This document shows, piece after piece, positions 48,740 to 60,914 of a DNA stretch of 64,000 nucleotides; position 1 is the first letter of the stretch, and every line of letters starts with the position of its first letter. The notes beneath the pieces are model-generated. The model was not told the DNA's origin and searched no databases. It saw only the letters and a program-made list of their open reading frames with translations. The stretch comes from Capitulum mitella (lineage: Eukaryota; Arthropoda; Thecostraca; Pollicipedomorpha; Pollicipedidae), in NCBI GenBank assembly GCA_030062745.1, contig CP099849.1, positions 18,584,144-18,648,143 on the forward strand, written 5' to 3'. Both the position numbers and the translations under genes were made by a program.

Positions 48740-50092
48740 TTAAACTCATTGTTACTTATACTGTGCAGCGATAATGGGCCGGAAGCTGTTCCACAAGTGA
48801 AGTTTTCTTAGAGTGCCAATGACTGGTCGATGTCGAGGCCTGAGATCTGCATTATCCTTTCCGTGTCTCAATCAAGAAAACATGATTACTAGGTCATGTC
48901 AGGCCACCGAGCTAGGATATTATTTTCGAGGGCTTACATGATACTTGTGTGGACCTGAACCAATTTTCGGCGACTTGCTCAGATGTCTGACAAGACATCT
49001 GGTCAGGTTTCGATGCAGAACTATTTGGACGCATGATGCACAGCAATCAGGGTTTGAAAAGACACCCGCCGTTTCAAGATGATGGTCATCGGCATCTATG
49101 ACCTCAGAATGATTTTGAACTGAATATATAGTAATTTTAGTCGCTGATTCCACTGGTGGCAATGATTTTTACATTTCGCGATGACAGTGCTTTAAAGGCT
49201 GGCAATGTCATTTGACCTTTCACTGGCCTGACCTCCAACTCAAATGAAAACCAACCACTGACTATGATTGATCAGTGTGCAAACCAGATCGTTACAACAG
49301 TATGGTTGGTCGGCCGGAATGCTATTCTTGCAGCTGCTTCCTTGACAGTGAAGACATAGATATAGCTGAGACAAAGATATAGATGAGTAAACGGTTTCTT
49401 CCACTGTGACCTGAAAGGGTCGCATTGTGGACTGACTGAAGTGTTTGCCCCTTCACCTCAACCCATTCCTCTCCTTATCTAGGTGGAGCGACAAAACAAA
49501 ATGAGCTTGCAGCTCGTTTCTTTCCCGTCCAGTGATGCTGGGTTAGGTCCTCTCAGGTCACCTGCTGATCTCTGGGAAAATGAAATAATGAAACCGCGAA
49601 ATAAAAAAAAAAATGGAAAAACCGCGCCACGTCGTTTATCTTCCCTGTTGGCATTTTAGTGGTTTTATAGCATGACCTGCAACTCGTGCTTTCGTATCAG
49701 CTTGGTTTTAATTTGAACAGTGGTTTTAATCAGTGATGGGTTTTGTCCAGAGGTCGAAGTTAGGTCATTAGCACGTCAACTAACTTCCCACCCTTCCTAT
49801 ATGGATATTGCCATAAAGGATGCTTGATTACCACAGAAAAGTTTTAATCGCTACGAAAATAACAAATTATGATCATTAACATAAGACACCGAAATCCCTT
49901 TATGAACATGACATTTTTCTCATGAAATTGATCCCCGTGGTTTGATAGCGGTAATGCTAGTAAATGGCGTCCATGCGGAGTAGAAGTTTTTGCATGGACT
50001 CCGACCCTTACACCCGATCGCGCAACTCCAATTAACGGCTGATTTGGGGGGAAAGTTTAACGTGCCTCTAAGAGTTGCGACACAGCCGTGTA
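48740..50092. other. No supported gene
   Basis: Sequence with short frames and scattered AGGTCA motifs between the inverted-repeat element and the mariner. Confidence 0.35.
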
Positions 50093-51424
50093 CGAGGGGC
50101 GTTCAAAAAATTTTGGCAACTACGTCTCAAAAAAGACCCAGTGTCTTCGGAACGACGCGGCAACTGTGACAATGTGGCGCGCCATCTATTGGAACAAAAT
50201 GGAACTCAGGAGACACGTGTCGCTTGCTGTTTAGTGCGTTGCCAGGAGGCTGAGCATTTACTACTCCTACGCTCTGCCTAGAAATGGCCTCGCCGCACAG
50301 AACTGAATGGAGATTCTATGTTTTCATGAGGACGAAGCTCGGCGAGGGTGCAAGGCAGATTCAAGCTGACCTGAACCAAATTCTAGGTGGGCATTGTCCT
50401 TCATATCGCACAGTAGCAAGCTGGGTATTGTCTTTTAAGAATGGGAGAGAGTCATTTGAAGATGACCCACGAACTGGACGTCCTTCCACGTCACGGACCG
50501 AGGAAAACATTGCTGCTGTCAGACGAGTGATCCACGAAGATCGACACACAACGATTGCTCTTATTAGTGATGATCTTGGACTCTTTACTAGCAGCATCCA
50601 TACGATCATTCATGAAGATCTAAAGATGAGGAAGGTTTGTTCTCGCTGGGTGCCGTATCTCCTGTCAGACGACGAAAAAAAGAGAAGAGTTCAGTGTGCT
50701 TCGGCAATTCTCTCTGAATTTGGTCCTGAAGGTCAAAAGCGCATCACAGACGTGGTGACTGATGACGAGAAGTGGTTTTACTTCTTTCAAGTGCCACACA
50801 AGAGGCAAAACACGGTTTGGCTTGGAGAAGAAGATGCACGACCCACCGTTGTCAGGGGAGAATTTCGTTCACGAAAGCAAATGTTCATCGTGTTCTTCAG
50901 TTCAACCGGCCCTGTATCCGTTGTTACTGTGCCCAAAGGTCAGAATGTTAATGCAACTTGCTATACAGAAATAGCTCTCAAGTCAGTAGTGAAAAATCTA
51001 GAAAAAACAAAGCCCACACGCCTTGCCTCAGGAAAGGTTCACGTCCACCATGACAATGCCTCCAGTCCCACTGTTGTCAAAACTCGCCAGTTTGTGGAGA
51101 AAAGCAGGCTGCAACTCATTGACCATTCACCTTACGGTCCTGACCTGGCACCATGTGACTTTTGGTTATTCCCTAAGTTGTCAGAAAAACTTGCTGGGAT
51201 CAATTTTCACGGGAAACAGGACCTTGCCAGAAGGACAAATACAGAACTGAAAAGTATACCTGCTTGTGAGTACTCTGAGTGCTTTGTCAAGTGGATGACA
51301 CGGCTCCAGAAGTGCGTAAACCTTGGAAGAGAGTATGCTGAAGGAGTGTGAGGCTCAATAAATGTGCATCTCTATTAATTTTGTTTTTGTTACCCTGCTG
51401 CCAAAATTTTTTGAACACCCCTCG
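50093..51424 (+). mobile_element. Full-length mariner transposon
   Basis: A 1332-bp element with 28-bp terminal inverted repeats (left starts CGAGGGGCGTTCAAAAAATT, right ends TTGAACACCCCTCG; 26 of 28 match), flanked by TA (50091-50092 and 51425-51426). It holds one uninterrupted transposase frame. Size, TA duplication and frame are all as expected for Tc1/mariner. The intact frame and near-identical ends suggest a recent insertion that may still be active. Confidence 0.95.
50284..51351 (+). CDS. Mariner transposase (DD34D), intact
   Basis: 355 residues, the usual mariner length. Residues about 7-65 form the HTH_48-type DNA-binding helix-turn-helix (EWRFYVFMRTKLGEGARQIQ, then TGRPST). A WVPYLL motif (122-127) matches the family WVPHEL. 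The catalytic triad is D161 (DDEKW), D257 (HHDNA) and D292 (APCDFWLFPKL), with 34 residues between the last two, which defines DD34D mariners. The YSPDLAP signature is present in a variant form, HSPYGPDLAP. The enzyme cuts the element out in the nucleus and inserts it at TA. The ATG at 50284 is the first in frame and lies 164 bp after the TIR. A possible polyadenylation signal AATAAA overlaps the region just after the stop (51357-51362). Confidence 0.95.
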   Translation: MASPHRTEWRFYVFMRTKLGEGARQIQADLNQILGGHCPSYRTVASWVLSFKNGRESFEDDPRTGRPSTSRTEENIAAVRRVIHEDRHTTIALISDDLGLFTSSIHTIIHEDLKMRKVCSRWVPYLLSDDEKKRRVQCASAILSEFGPEGQKRITDVVTDDEKWFYFFQVPHKRQNTVWLGEEDARPTVVRGEFRSRKQMFIVFFSSTGPVSVVTVPKGQNVNATCYTEIALKSVVKNLEKTKPTRLASGKVHVHHDNASSPTVVKTRQFVEKSRLQLIDHSPYGPDLAPCDFWLFPKLSEKLAGINFHGKQDLARRTNTELKSIPACEYSECFVKWMTRLQKCVNLGREYAEGV

Positions 51425-51426
51425 TA

Positions 51427-52940
51427 GTAGTCGAGGTGACCCTATGTCGGCCAGTTGCCAGCTGACCCGGGGGACGAATATCGAGCGCCGGGCGACTCGA
51501 ACTTCCTAAAATCATGTAACACAATCGGTGGTGTCACCATGGCGTTCAATGACCACCGATGTAGCTACAGATTGTACCGAACATGCAGTAACGGACCAAT
51601 AATCGAATCCATGATGGAAATAAGTAGCCGTCAATAAACATTAGATTAGAGTATAATTTCACTTTCGAATCATTCAGACACGCAAAAAGATCTCAGTCAC
51701 AACGATAAGATGCAATGCAATTCTCTTCCACTTATGGCCCTTAACGGCCCTCGATAAAATTGATTGATTGGGTATTGGGAGCAGTGCCGATGACGACTAG
51801 TGCGACATCTCTTGGATGAAACAGGCATCTTTAGTTTCAGAAATTTGCGCTACAGTCACCGGAGCGTCCAGCGCCCATAGCGTCCAGCGTTTCTAATACG
51901 TTCTTGAGAGCAAGGATGGTCGCACAACCAGAGCTACGGTGAAGAAGGGACATGGATGCTTGTTCTACCAGGCTTTCTCCTCTATCAAAAGGGGCAGTAA
52001 AAACTGAGCACCAAAATATGTAAAAAAACCGCCGATGGACGATATTAAAGATGACAAACGACTAGCGTAATGACCTGGGACATCGCCTAAAAACACCAGA
52101 TAATGAAAACTTATACTTTTATTCAGGTACAGTATAGGTATGCCCAGTTTTATTTTGCGGCGCTTATTTTGGGTGGCGATCGATGACGGTTTTAGATTTC
52201 ATTTCTAGGAGTGAACTGTATTCCGGCACAATGGGAAATGCGGAGTCTTGCATCTCAAATTAAGAAAATAGTATAAATGAAGCGTAACACGTGCTGTCAT
52301 ATCTGTACTTGCTCTGGCAATGCAGACAAGCTACGGTGTCGAAAGTGATAACTTGAGTGCCCCTGCTCCTCTCCTGGACCCATTACTGTGTTCATAAAAT
52401 ATAACATGTGTCATAAGGCATAAAATGAAGTTTCTTTGCAAAAAAACGGTGACCTGGTTCTCATGACGTCTAATAGAGCACATTGAGTGCTGTGCCCCGA
52501 AAGTGATGGAAAACGAGCGAAAAAACCTCCCAAAAATTTGCCCGGGACCTGACTCTGGCGACGTTATAAGCTCAGATTTTTGCAGTGTATGGTAAGGAAG
52601 AATGTTAGGAAAGTCAAAAGTTTCATGAATGTTACGTAAACCGTTCAGGGCTTATTAAGCGCCCCAGTCCCTGCAATCAGCAAAAAGGTTAGCCCTCACT
52701 ATACGGGTGATTTTCGGGCGACGCCGTTTACGGTGAGGGGGAGATCGAGGCGACCCATCCTTTCCAGCTCAAGAAACATTTGAGATTTGGGAATGAAGCA
52801 AACTGCATTTGAAAATCCTTTTAATTGGCATGTTGCCATGGTTTGGCATGGTTTGTTTTTTTCTCAGGAAACTCACGTGACCCCTCAGGTTGGCCTGACG
52901 TCAGGTCAGCCAATCGGTCATGGTGCCCGTCCAGACATCA
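51427..52940. other. No supported gene
   Basis: AT-rich sequence after the mariner with short frames only. Confidence 0.35.
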
Positions 52941-52954
52941 AACGGCCGGCAGGC

Positions 52955-53150
52955 TGTGCGTGTGCGTGTCCGTGTGCGTCTACGTTAGTGTTTGAATGTG
53001 CGTAGGTCAGTGTATCTGTGTGTCCGAATGCGTAGGTATGTGGCTTTACTGTGGGTGTGCGTGGGTGTGTAGGTGTGCGTGTGGGTGTAGATCTGTAGGT
53101 GTGTTGTGCGTGTGCCTGGGCGTATGCGTATATACGTGCATATGTATGTG
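52955..53150. repeat. Degenerate (GT)n-rich tract
   Basis: Interrupted GTGTGCGTG-type repeats of about 200 bp. The Cys/Val-rich frames across it are artefacts. Confidence 0.8.
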
Positions 53151-53359
53151 CGTGCGAGAATTCACAAGAGCAGGCTGCGTTATCACGCCGTAGACGTTGA
53201 CGTTCACGAGCTCATCGTGCAAGTCCCTCATGGTCAAGATTAAATAAGGTAAGGGTGAATCACTGATCTTCAAAAACTACACAGAGAAAAATAATGAACC
53301 CTGATTTGGTGTAGAACAAGGTGCCGATTTGCCTCTATTTTTTGGTGGAGGTCTGTTCA

Positions 53360-53860
53360 GTTAATGTGCTCAGCTAAGACGATATGCAGTGTAGCACGAC
53401 ATCATCGGGGTAAACGTAGATAATTGCAGTGATCATGTGATCGCCCATTTGTGCTCAGCATACCCAGCACCGCTCAGCCCTCACTCGTTCATGGCTCATT
53501 ATTTTCGTGTTCACCCTACACTGGCCGCGCATCCTACTCGCCTCCTGTGCTCATCGAACACCACGCCGCTCAGGTTACGCTGCATTTTAGTTCATGTTAC
53601 ACTGTTTCTAAGCTCAGTGAAGTTCATTCTTGCGCCCGTATGAGCCGCTTTTACGTGTATGGCCCAAAAATATCATTTTGACATTCTTTTTTGGTGTAGC
53701 ATGAGCACCATGGGTGCTCAAAGCCCTGAACCAAAAATGACATGGCGTGAGCACAAAATGCATGTCAATGTGCGAGCAAGTTGCAGTTACCTGAAACATG
53801 ACAGTAATACTGCAGAACAACAGACGACAGTGGTACATGGTGGTAAGCTAGGGTGAGCGG
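53360..53860. repeat. Interval dense in TGCTCA/TGAGCA motifs
   Basis: At least six exact TGCTCA or TGAGCA hexamers plus several one-off variants within 500 bp, including the palindromic pair TGAGCACCATGGGTGCTCA at 53701. A smaller cluster of the same motif lies at 56490-56670, together with a shared GGTGTAGCA. Probably parts of one repeat family. Confidence 0.4.
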
Positions 53861-54615
53861 TGCGTAACGCTGAGGTCAGCGGATCCGTCGCACTGAATGA
53901 AACCGTAAATTTTAATGCGAACTATGAAATATGCCAATATGTCAAAAGGAATTTTATGATATGATCATTGGATATTAAACGCTGCAATATCTCTTCATGC
54001 ATTTCACAAACAAACGAAACGAAAATTATGAACAAAATGTTTTTATTTTTTACGGAATCTGTAAATTTTGGGGCAGTGTATTAGCATAATTCTCAACAGC
54101 AGGCTTGGAAATTTGTTTTTTTTTTGCTCTTGGTGTTGGAGTACGATTTTTGTTAAGTGTTTGTGTTGTTGAGTGCAACATTTTGCAAACAGCATTACTG
54201 GTTTAAGCTGTCATTCTTGATGTAAGTCAGTCAGGCATGGTGTCTTACCTACTAAAAGCAGGTATGACATCATACCTGCTTCTTGTTGAATGGAAACCGA
54301 TTTGCTTGCTTTGTTATTTGCTTGCAGAGTTAGACATTTGTCAACATGGTTAGAATATAGCTTTTTCATGGAGGCACAAGATCAGACTTTTGAAGTATGA
54401 AATTATTTTGGAGCACATATTTTCTGGTGACCTTCGACACCAAAAAGCAATACCTTTTCCAACCCTTATTTTGGGTCAATTTAAAAAAGTGGGGAGTGGT
54501 GTGATCCAACGTGAATGGGTTCAAGACATTCATCCAACTTCAATGAATATTCAGTTTTGGTATCCACGTAACTCGATTACATGGGCATGGAAGGGCACTC
54601 CTGCCTACCCATTAA

Positions 54616-55828
54616 CCCGCCCCCGGCTGGGGAGGGGCAGTTGACCGCCCCCCTGAGATTTTTCTGGGATTGCGAGAGAATGAACAAACACAGAGCCACA
54701 AAACTTCGTGTACCTTTTACTTGATCATTTTTACACCTTGTGTGAAAGTTTTGAGCTCAGGTCAGTCCAGGTGCCTGACCTAGGTCAGGTCAAACGGACC
54801 TATGTCCAGAAAAGATTAGCGCCCTCTAACTTTTTCGCAAAACAAGATAACTCAATAATACTGTCAGGGATTAGTGATCGTGATAGATGCAACAAGTCTG
54901 CTACCTCAGATTTTTCGGAATTTTCCGAATCATTGACCTAAGGTCAAGACCATTTTTAAGACATGTCGTTTTTCGGAAATTGGCGGAATATTTCATAACA
55001 TTTCTAATGTGGAGTGAAGCAGATATCTATTTACCGTCATTGGGAAAAATATCAATGACTTCCTGCCATTGGCCTGAGGTCAGGCCACGAATAACTGTTG
55101 TGAGCCAAAGTGCACCACCGTCAAAATCAGCGATGAATTACTCAGAATTAGTAGGAAATGGCAGAAGTGGCTTACACAGAGGTAGGTAATACCAAGAATC
55201 CCAAAAAGTTTTAAAAAATTACATAGTTTGGAAATAAACAGTCTCTTGTAAATAAAGCTCCTCCAATTTTGTATATTGGTAACTAATTAATTTTTCCAAA
55301 ATTTAAGCACGAAAAACCATCACAAGAACCATTAGATCAACAAAATTTACATGGAAAGGCTTTTTTCGCGAAAATAAAGGAATGCTTAAATTAGTTCCCG
55401 TTAATTTCTGACTGCGTATGGCTGCTACGTACGCCGACAGCCGGCGCGAAAATTGCCGTGTTTTCAACTCAATGTTTCGGCGTATATATTGAACAAATCC
55501 GAGAAATTAGATGTGTATCGGCATTTGCGGACCTTTACTTGTGCGCTGGTGCCTTTACCTCTGCGTTATTAGTCACAGCCCTTGAGATTCAGGCCGTTTC
55601 TCGGTCTCATGCAGTCGGCTATGAGAAAACATATATAGAACGTAAATTGCTTACATATTATCTAAAACTAAAAATGAGACGAGTTTCGAGCTCTACTCGT
55701 CACAAGCTTTCCAACGGTGTACTTATTTTTATCATGCGACCAACCGTTAGTGAGTTAGAGGGGGGCGGCCAACTGCCCCCCCCCCCCCTAGTGAGCGTGA
55801 TCGTGGCCGACCGACGGTCGTGCGCGGG
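54616..55828. mobile_element. TTAA-bounded non-coding inverted-repeat element (1.2 kb)
   Basis: TTAA (54612-54615) is followed by CCCGCCCCCGGCTGGGGAGG, then GGGCAGTTGACCGCCCCCC. The right end has GGGGGGCGGCCAACTGCCCC, then CGCGGG and TTAA (55829-55832). It is non-coding, with AGGTCA motifs near 54760-54790. Its length (1213 bp) is almost that of 44864-46075 (1212 bp), although the termini differ. Confidence 0.75.
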
Positions 55829-57140
55829 TTAAAGATTACGGGAACTCAAAAGAAGAAAAATCATTTCCGTCAATGCTCATGGGGTCAGTGCTATATTGAA
55901 AAGAAAGCTGGGGGCAACTACCCCCCGCCCCTTTCCTTCTCCCGTCAATTTTTTATTCAGATTAATTATTTCATGAAATTGGTAATCATGTACTTCATGT
56001 GCCCAGAATATTGGAAGTTATATTTTTGTCGGTACATGACTGTGAACTGGAAAATCTTTGGTGTTCAGTAGGGTAATCACAGTCACGATCTGTAAAACCG
56101 GTGGGAAATTTCCTGGAATAGGCAGTTTTGATCCAGGGAACTGTTTGATTTAACAAACCAAGTAATGCATCAATCAAGTAATGATTTAACACTGCTACCC
56201 ACACAGGCCTATGTCCTTGGCCAAACTCATTTTAGAATGCTAAATGCTAAAATGGTAAAGAACATAAAAAACACCCAATCATATAGTACCATTCTTTCTA
56301 CCTCACCTTAACTTCTTCTGGCACTGAGAACTGACGCAACCATGCGTCTCCTCACCTCGAGATTCCAATGGAAATGGTGTTTTCGCGTCTCTGACAATGT
56401 TTCGCACCAAAAATTAGTTCTTTGTACACCTCAAGTTTACTTCTGCACCATTATTAAGCTTAGATGAACTTGTTAGTGCTCAGAATACACATATGGTGTA
56501 GCACAACACCAAACTACGTGTGAGCAAATTTACTCACAGTATACAAGCAAATGCTCATGCCAACATATTGGATGCCCTTGTAACCCATTTTATTGTCTTA
56601 AAATACCTGCGATGCTCATGTGACAATTTCTGTGGGGTGCTGAATGCAGCAGACCTTAAGTGAGCATGTGGAAGTGTAAGGAAACCTAAATTACGAGATA
56701 CATGTACGCAGTGTGTTCACATAACATCACTTTTTAGCTATAGTTACTCTTGTTATTGGGTAGATGGTGCGATGTTAACTCGAAAATACTCAAAATTTCT
56801 CTGTGTGTATACTATTTGTATGCATACTATACTATCTGTGGCCAGGCCTTTGAAGGATCCTATAATGGTCTGAAACCACGAAAAAGTAGTCGCTATCTGT
56901 CTCCAAACGTTGCTGAATCAGCAAAATCCGTCCATTTACAGGTGCAGACATTCGAACACTAAGTCACTTCTCCATTACTTTAACAGGTACAGGTATCAAG
57001 TTTTCGAATACGATGCAAAGCTGAAAGGAACACAGGTACAAAAAAATAAGAACAGTCGCTTTATAAGTTCGGGCCCAATACCCAACATCCCGAAGGGGAT
57101 GGGCTTGATCTACTTCGGGGTCTTCGGATTCTAGGATTAA

Positions 57141-58395
57141 TCCGGGACCGTCTGGCATATTTCTGTACCTGCGACCGCCTCGGGATGTCAAAAAGAGCAC
57201 TCCCCTGCTATCGCAGTATATAACCTTCGGATCTGAACGATGCCACCAATCGATAGCCCTGAGTGTTGCGATTCAGAAAGCCCTATGCTAACCCGGGTCA
57301 CGTGACAGATGGCGTCACGGGTCACTTGAAACGCCCAGCACGACGTCGGAAAAACTGACATCGGTTTGTATATGAGATCATGAACTGGGTATTAAACAAA
57401 GGGCCACAATCTTCTGCATCAGAAGTACCTCAGAATATTAAGAAATATCGGGTTAATGTCAGCCTATGTCAGGTGAAATATGGGTCTTACTTTACATTCG
57501 AAAGTTCGATACTTACTCGCACCCTTTTTGATCCACTTGTCAAAAAGGACGGAAGTGAAACCTTCTGATGATCAGTTTTGCATTACCTGCTTTCTATCCG
57601 GTGAACGTCACGTAGATCATGTCAGGTAAGGTTGCATTACTTTTCCTGACAAAGAGCAATAATTACTCGTTGGGATTCTTAGCTGCAACAAGTGCAGAAC
57701 TGAAATATCGACTCGTGATAATTAAATCTGCTCTGTCTGCTCTTTATTGGGTCAAGCCAAGCCAAGCCAAGCCATGTCAAGCCAGGTCAGGACTGACAGT
57801 CATTTTTCTTTTTCTGGCTAGGGAGAATAATTGCTCTACTCTGCTACTGAACGATTTTCCACAGACAATGTTGTATTTCATTTCGCTTTGACATTTACCT
57901 ATGACGTGACCTGGCATGACCTCACCTCGCATTTGGTGAACCTAGCTAAGATGTGCATATAAATTTGCTTGTCTGTCTTGAACGATGGGAAAGGTCAACG
58001 GCATCCACTTCTATCGCCCACGATGCAGATCAGTTCAGTTGTCATCATGCATGTGACCTAGCATGGCCTTTAATGTTGACGAGTCACGGTTGTGTACCCT
58101 TTGGGGACTGTGTGTGGTGTAAATCCAAATAATTCATGCATTGTATTCGCGAATATTATCAAAAAAGATGCATGTTCACGCCACCTTCCGAGGAGACGAA
58201 AACATACATGCAAGGGCCCACTTATGACACCACGTCTCCATGTCCTGACCTACTATGGAAATGGTTTTAATGTCAGAATATGTAACATTGATTGGTGAAC
58301 AAGTACTGAAGTTTGATTAGGATGGCTATAACGGTTTAAAAGTTATTTAAGGAAAACTGAGGGATGCCCTATTTGACACCCCGAGCGGTGCTGGG
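57141..58395. mobile_element. Non-coding inverted-repeat element, copy 2 (sister of 5805-7037)
   Basis: TTAA (57137-57140) is followed by TCCGGGACCGTCTGGC. The right end carries GCCCTATTTGACACCCCGAG, then CGGTGCTGGG and TTTC (decayed TTAA). It is collinear with 5805-7037 over its whole length in the same orientation, with scattered changes throughout, so both are old copies of one non-autonomous family. Confidence 0.72.
57755..57790. repeat. Short CCAAG tandem inside copy 2
   Basis: Three to four units of CCAAG, a local expansion not present in copy 1. Confidence 0.6.
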
Positions 58396-58589
58396 TTTCA
58401 GCAGTCCATAGGTTTGGGACGGGGGAGACCATAGGGCTATACCTCCCCCGTTTCGGTTTTGAAAGCTGTGGTCTAGCAATACTTATTTACCCCCACGTTT
58501 GGAGAGTTTTTGCAGAGAATAAAAGAATAAAAAAGTTAAAAAATGCACGATGATTAAGTGGCCAAAGAGCCATGATTATATCATCTATA

Positions 58590-58740
58590 ACATCTATATA
58601 TCATGTAGGTTTATAGTCGATGACTTTATATCTACATGATATATAACCATCGATCATGTAGATATATAGTCGATGACTATATATCTACATGATATACAGT
58701 CATCGACTATATGTGATTGTCGATGACTGTGTGTCATAGT
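58590..58740. repeat. Palindromic minisatellite
   Basis: About four units of TAGTCGATGACTATATATCT then ACATGATATA. Each unit contains the palindrome AGTCGATGACT or ATCATGTAGAT-type halves, so the array can form a multi-hairpin structure. Confidence 0.7.
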
Positions 58741-58799
58741 ATCAAACCAAGTCGATTAGATTACCACATTGCCAAAATACAATAACCCGTCACTGACTG

Positions 58800-60180
58800 G
58801 GGTATTTCGCCATCTTCCGTTGACGGCAGGCTATTTAACGCCCCTCCGCGTCTACCCTGAGAAATAATCGTGCTATTGGGCTGACTGAAACGGCAATCGA
58901 TAGCGATGAGTTTCGCGGTCCTGTGACATATCTTTGTTACTTTTTAGTCACCGATGACATCACAGCTCGGGTCATAAGCACAATGAAAAGCAGGCGGAGA
59001 CTGAAGCTTGAGTGATAATATGTTCCTGACAGCTTCTACAAAAAATATTGCAGCATTGCAAGGAATTGTTCTGCAAACTGTACGTGCAAATTGTTGCAAG
59101 GAAATTTGATACTCTATCTGGCCGTGTCAAAGAAGCAGTTTATTCAGTCCCTTTTTCTAGAAACGAATTCTCACTGTACCCGAAAAATAAAAAAATGCGC
59201 ACTTGACCAGGGATGACCTAGCATGAGATCACACGTGTCCAAATTGAACTCTCAGGTCATGCTGATATGCGATACAGACCATAGTCACCATACTTAGTAA
59301 AGGCCAGGGCAAGACGGCGGCGAAGTAAAATTGGACGCCGAATCGAAAAACATAGTCGTTTTTATGATGTCATAAAGAGGTGACCTAAGATGAAGTTAAA
59401 AAACGTGGCGTTTATTTGTTTGGGAGACATCTAAAAAATGCACCGTGAGGGGGAAGGGGACATTAGACGTCCCCCATCAATGGCCGGGCCATCACCGAAA
59501 GACCGCTTTTTAGAAAAAATATTAGTTTTAGGGGCGTGCGCCCACTGCTTTTCTGACCAGTTAGGTAAATAAACAGCATCAACTGATTTCCAGTTTCAGA
59601 TCCCGAAGACTTTGGTCCCGGGTATGGTTTAAAAATGTTTGGCCGTCATCTGCGGTATAAGGTCAGCACTCAACCTTGCATATCGTCACTGTTCTTAATA
59701 ATTTCAACAATAACAGCCTCCCGGTGAAGAACCTTTGCAAATCATCATTCCAGCCTGGTACCGATTTCTGAAAAATGTCCGGTCGTAATCACACTGAAGC
59801 GAAAGGTTTCCCATAAGAGCCAACGCTTTGAAAAGTCGCGTTGCTGACGATACCCGAGTAGATGTTTTGGGGCCTCCGATCACGTCATTCCAGGCGTCGT
59901 ACTAGCGACCCGGGTGGCATGAGACGAACGGTCCGATTGGTCGCGGCAGGCATAGTCAAGAGAGAGCAGACATTTTGCCCGAGACCTACCTGAAGTCATC
60001 AGTCAGAATCATTGAAACGCATATATTATTGCAAATTATGACGGAAATGGTAGATAACTGTGCCATTTGCTTTAAAATCATTCGCATTTGGGACTTAGCG
60101 CTCTTTTGTGGGCCTCAGGTGAGACAGCGTGTTACGTGACCTGAATTTACCTTAATCCAAAAATTCGCATGGCGTTAGAA
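58800..60180. other. Repeat-like non-coding stretch
   Basis: Contains TTAACGCCCCTCC at about 58840 and a GGGGACATTAGACGTCCCCC hairpin near 59462, both like element termini, but a complete inverted-repeat unit could not be drawn. Confidence 0.3.
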
Positions 60181-60470
60181 GATTTTTTCGAGCAGATTTT
60201 GAGGGGACTCAGTATGGCTAACGTACGTTGACGACGTAATTGTTTTTGTAGGGGAAATGCCGACCTGTATAGGATACTTAATTGGGTAAACGGAGTTAAA
60301 CAATGGCTTCAATTCACAACAGAGAGAGTTCGTAATGGAAAGCTGCTATTTTTGGATGTAATGATAAGGAGGAGCAAGGGAGATTGACATTCTCAGCTTA
60401 TAAAAAAAAACCCGCGAACAGAAATGATATGATTCATTTTTATTCATCTCGTTACCTGAATTGCCTGGCT
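60180..60470 (+). pseudogene. Penelope-like reverse transcriptase fragment, frameshifted
   Basis: One frame gives YVDDVIVFVG (60224 on), the catalytic YxDD motif. The next gives WLQFTTERVRNGKLLFLDVM, and a third gives GRLTFSAYKKKPANRND then MIHFYSS. In order this is the RT C-terminal block of Penelope-type elements (YVDD, then F-T-x-E then LxFLDVxI then YRKPTxxD). At least two frameshifts separate the pieces and the upstream RT and downstream nuclease parts are missing, so it is a dead fragment. Confidence 0.6.
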
Positions 60471-60475
60471 CACGT

Positions 60476-60479
<4 letters not shown>

Positions 60480-60516
<37 letters not shown>
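60480..60516. repeat. (AT)n microsatellite
   Basis: AT run directly after the RT fragment. Confidence 0.95.
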
Positions 60517-60518
<2 letters not shown>

Positions 60519-60599
60519 TACTTAAAATGTAGCTGGAACTCGTCGAGCATTTGGTAGCGCGAACTCCATAGACGGACGGCCGCCGAGTCGCTTGTGACA

Positions 60600-60910
60600 A
60601 ATAGTCAGCCGCCGGTGACCCGTCACAGATGGGCGGTCACTACGCGACTCCTGACGGCCATCGGATTGCTCCCGATGGTCATCTGGCCGCTGATGACAGC
60701 TGGGCAGCCGCCGAGTGACCGCAGACAGCCGCTGAGTGACCAGCGGCAGCCCGTAGCCGCCGAGACGCGCCCGACAGCGGCTGATTCACCTCTGTCAGCC
60801 GCCATTCACTGTTGGCAGCCGGATACGGCGGGCACGCGCTAGCCGGCTCGGGGCGCTGCGGCGGTCGATCGAGGCTCCATTGATTCTGCGGCCGGCCAAC
60901 GAGCAACCAC
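60600..60910. repeat. GC-rich degenerate minisatellite
   Basis: Imperfect repeats with cores such as CAGCCGCCGAGTGACCG and CAGCCGCTGAGTGACC. Confidence 0.5.
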
Positions 60911-60914
60911 GGCC

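Noticed and set aside
52996-53193. Cys/Val-rich 65-codon frame that looks like a small secreted peptide
   Set aside because: It is the translation of a degenerate GTGTGC repeat.
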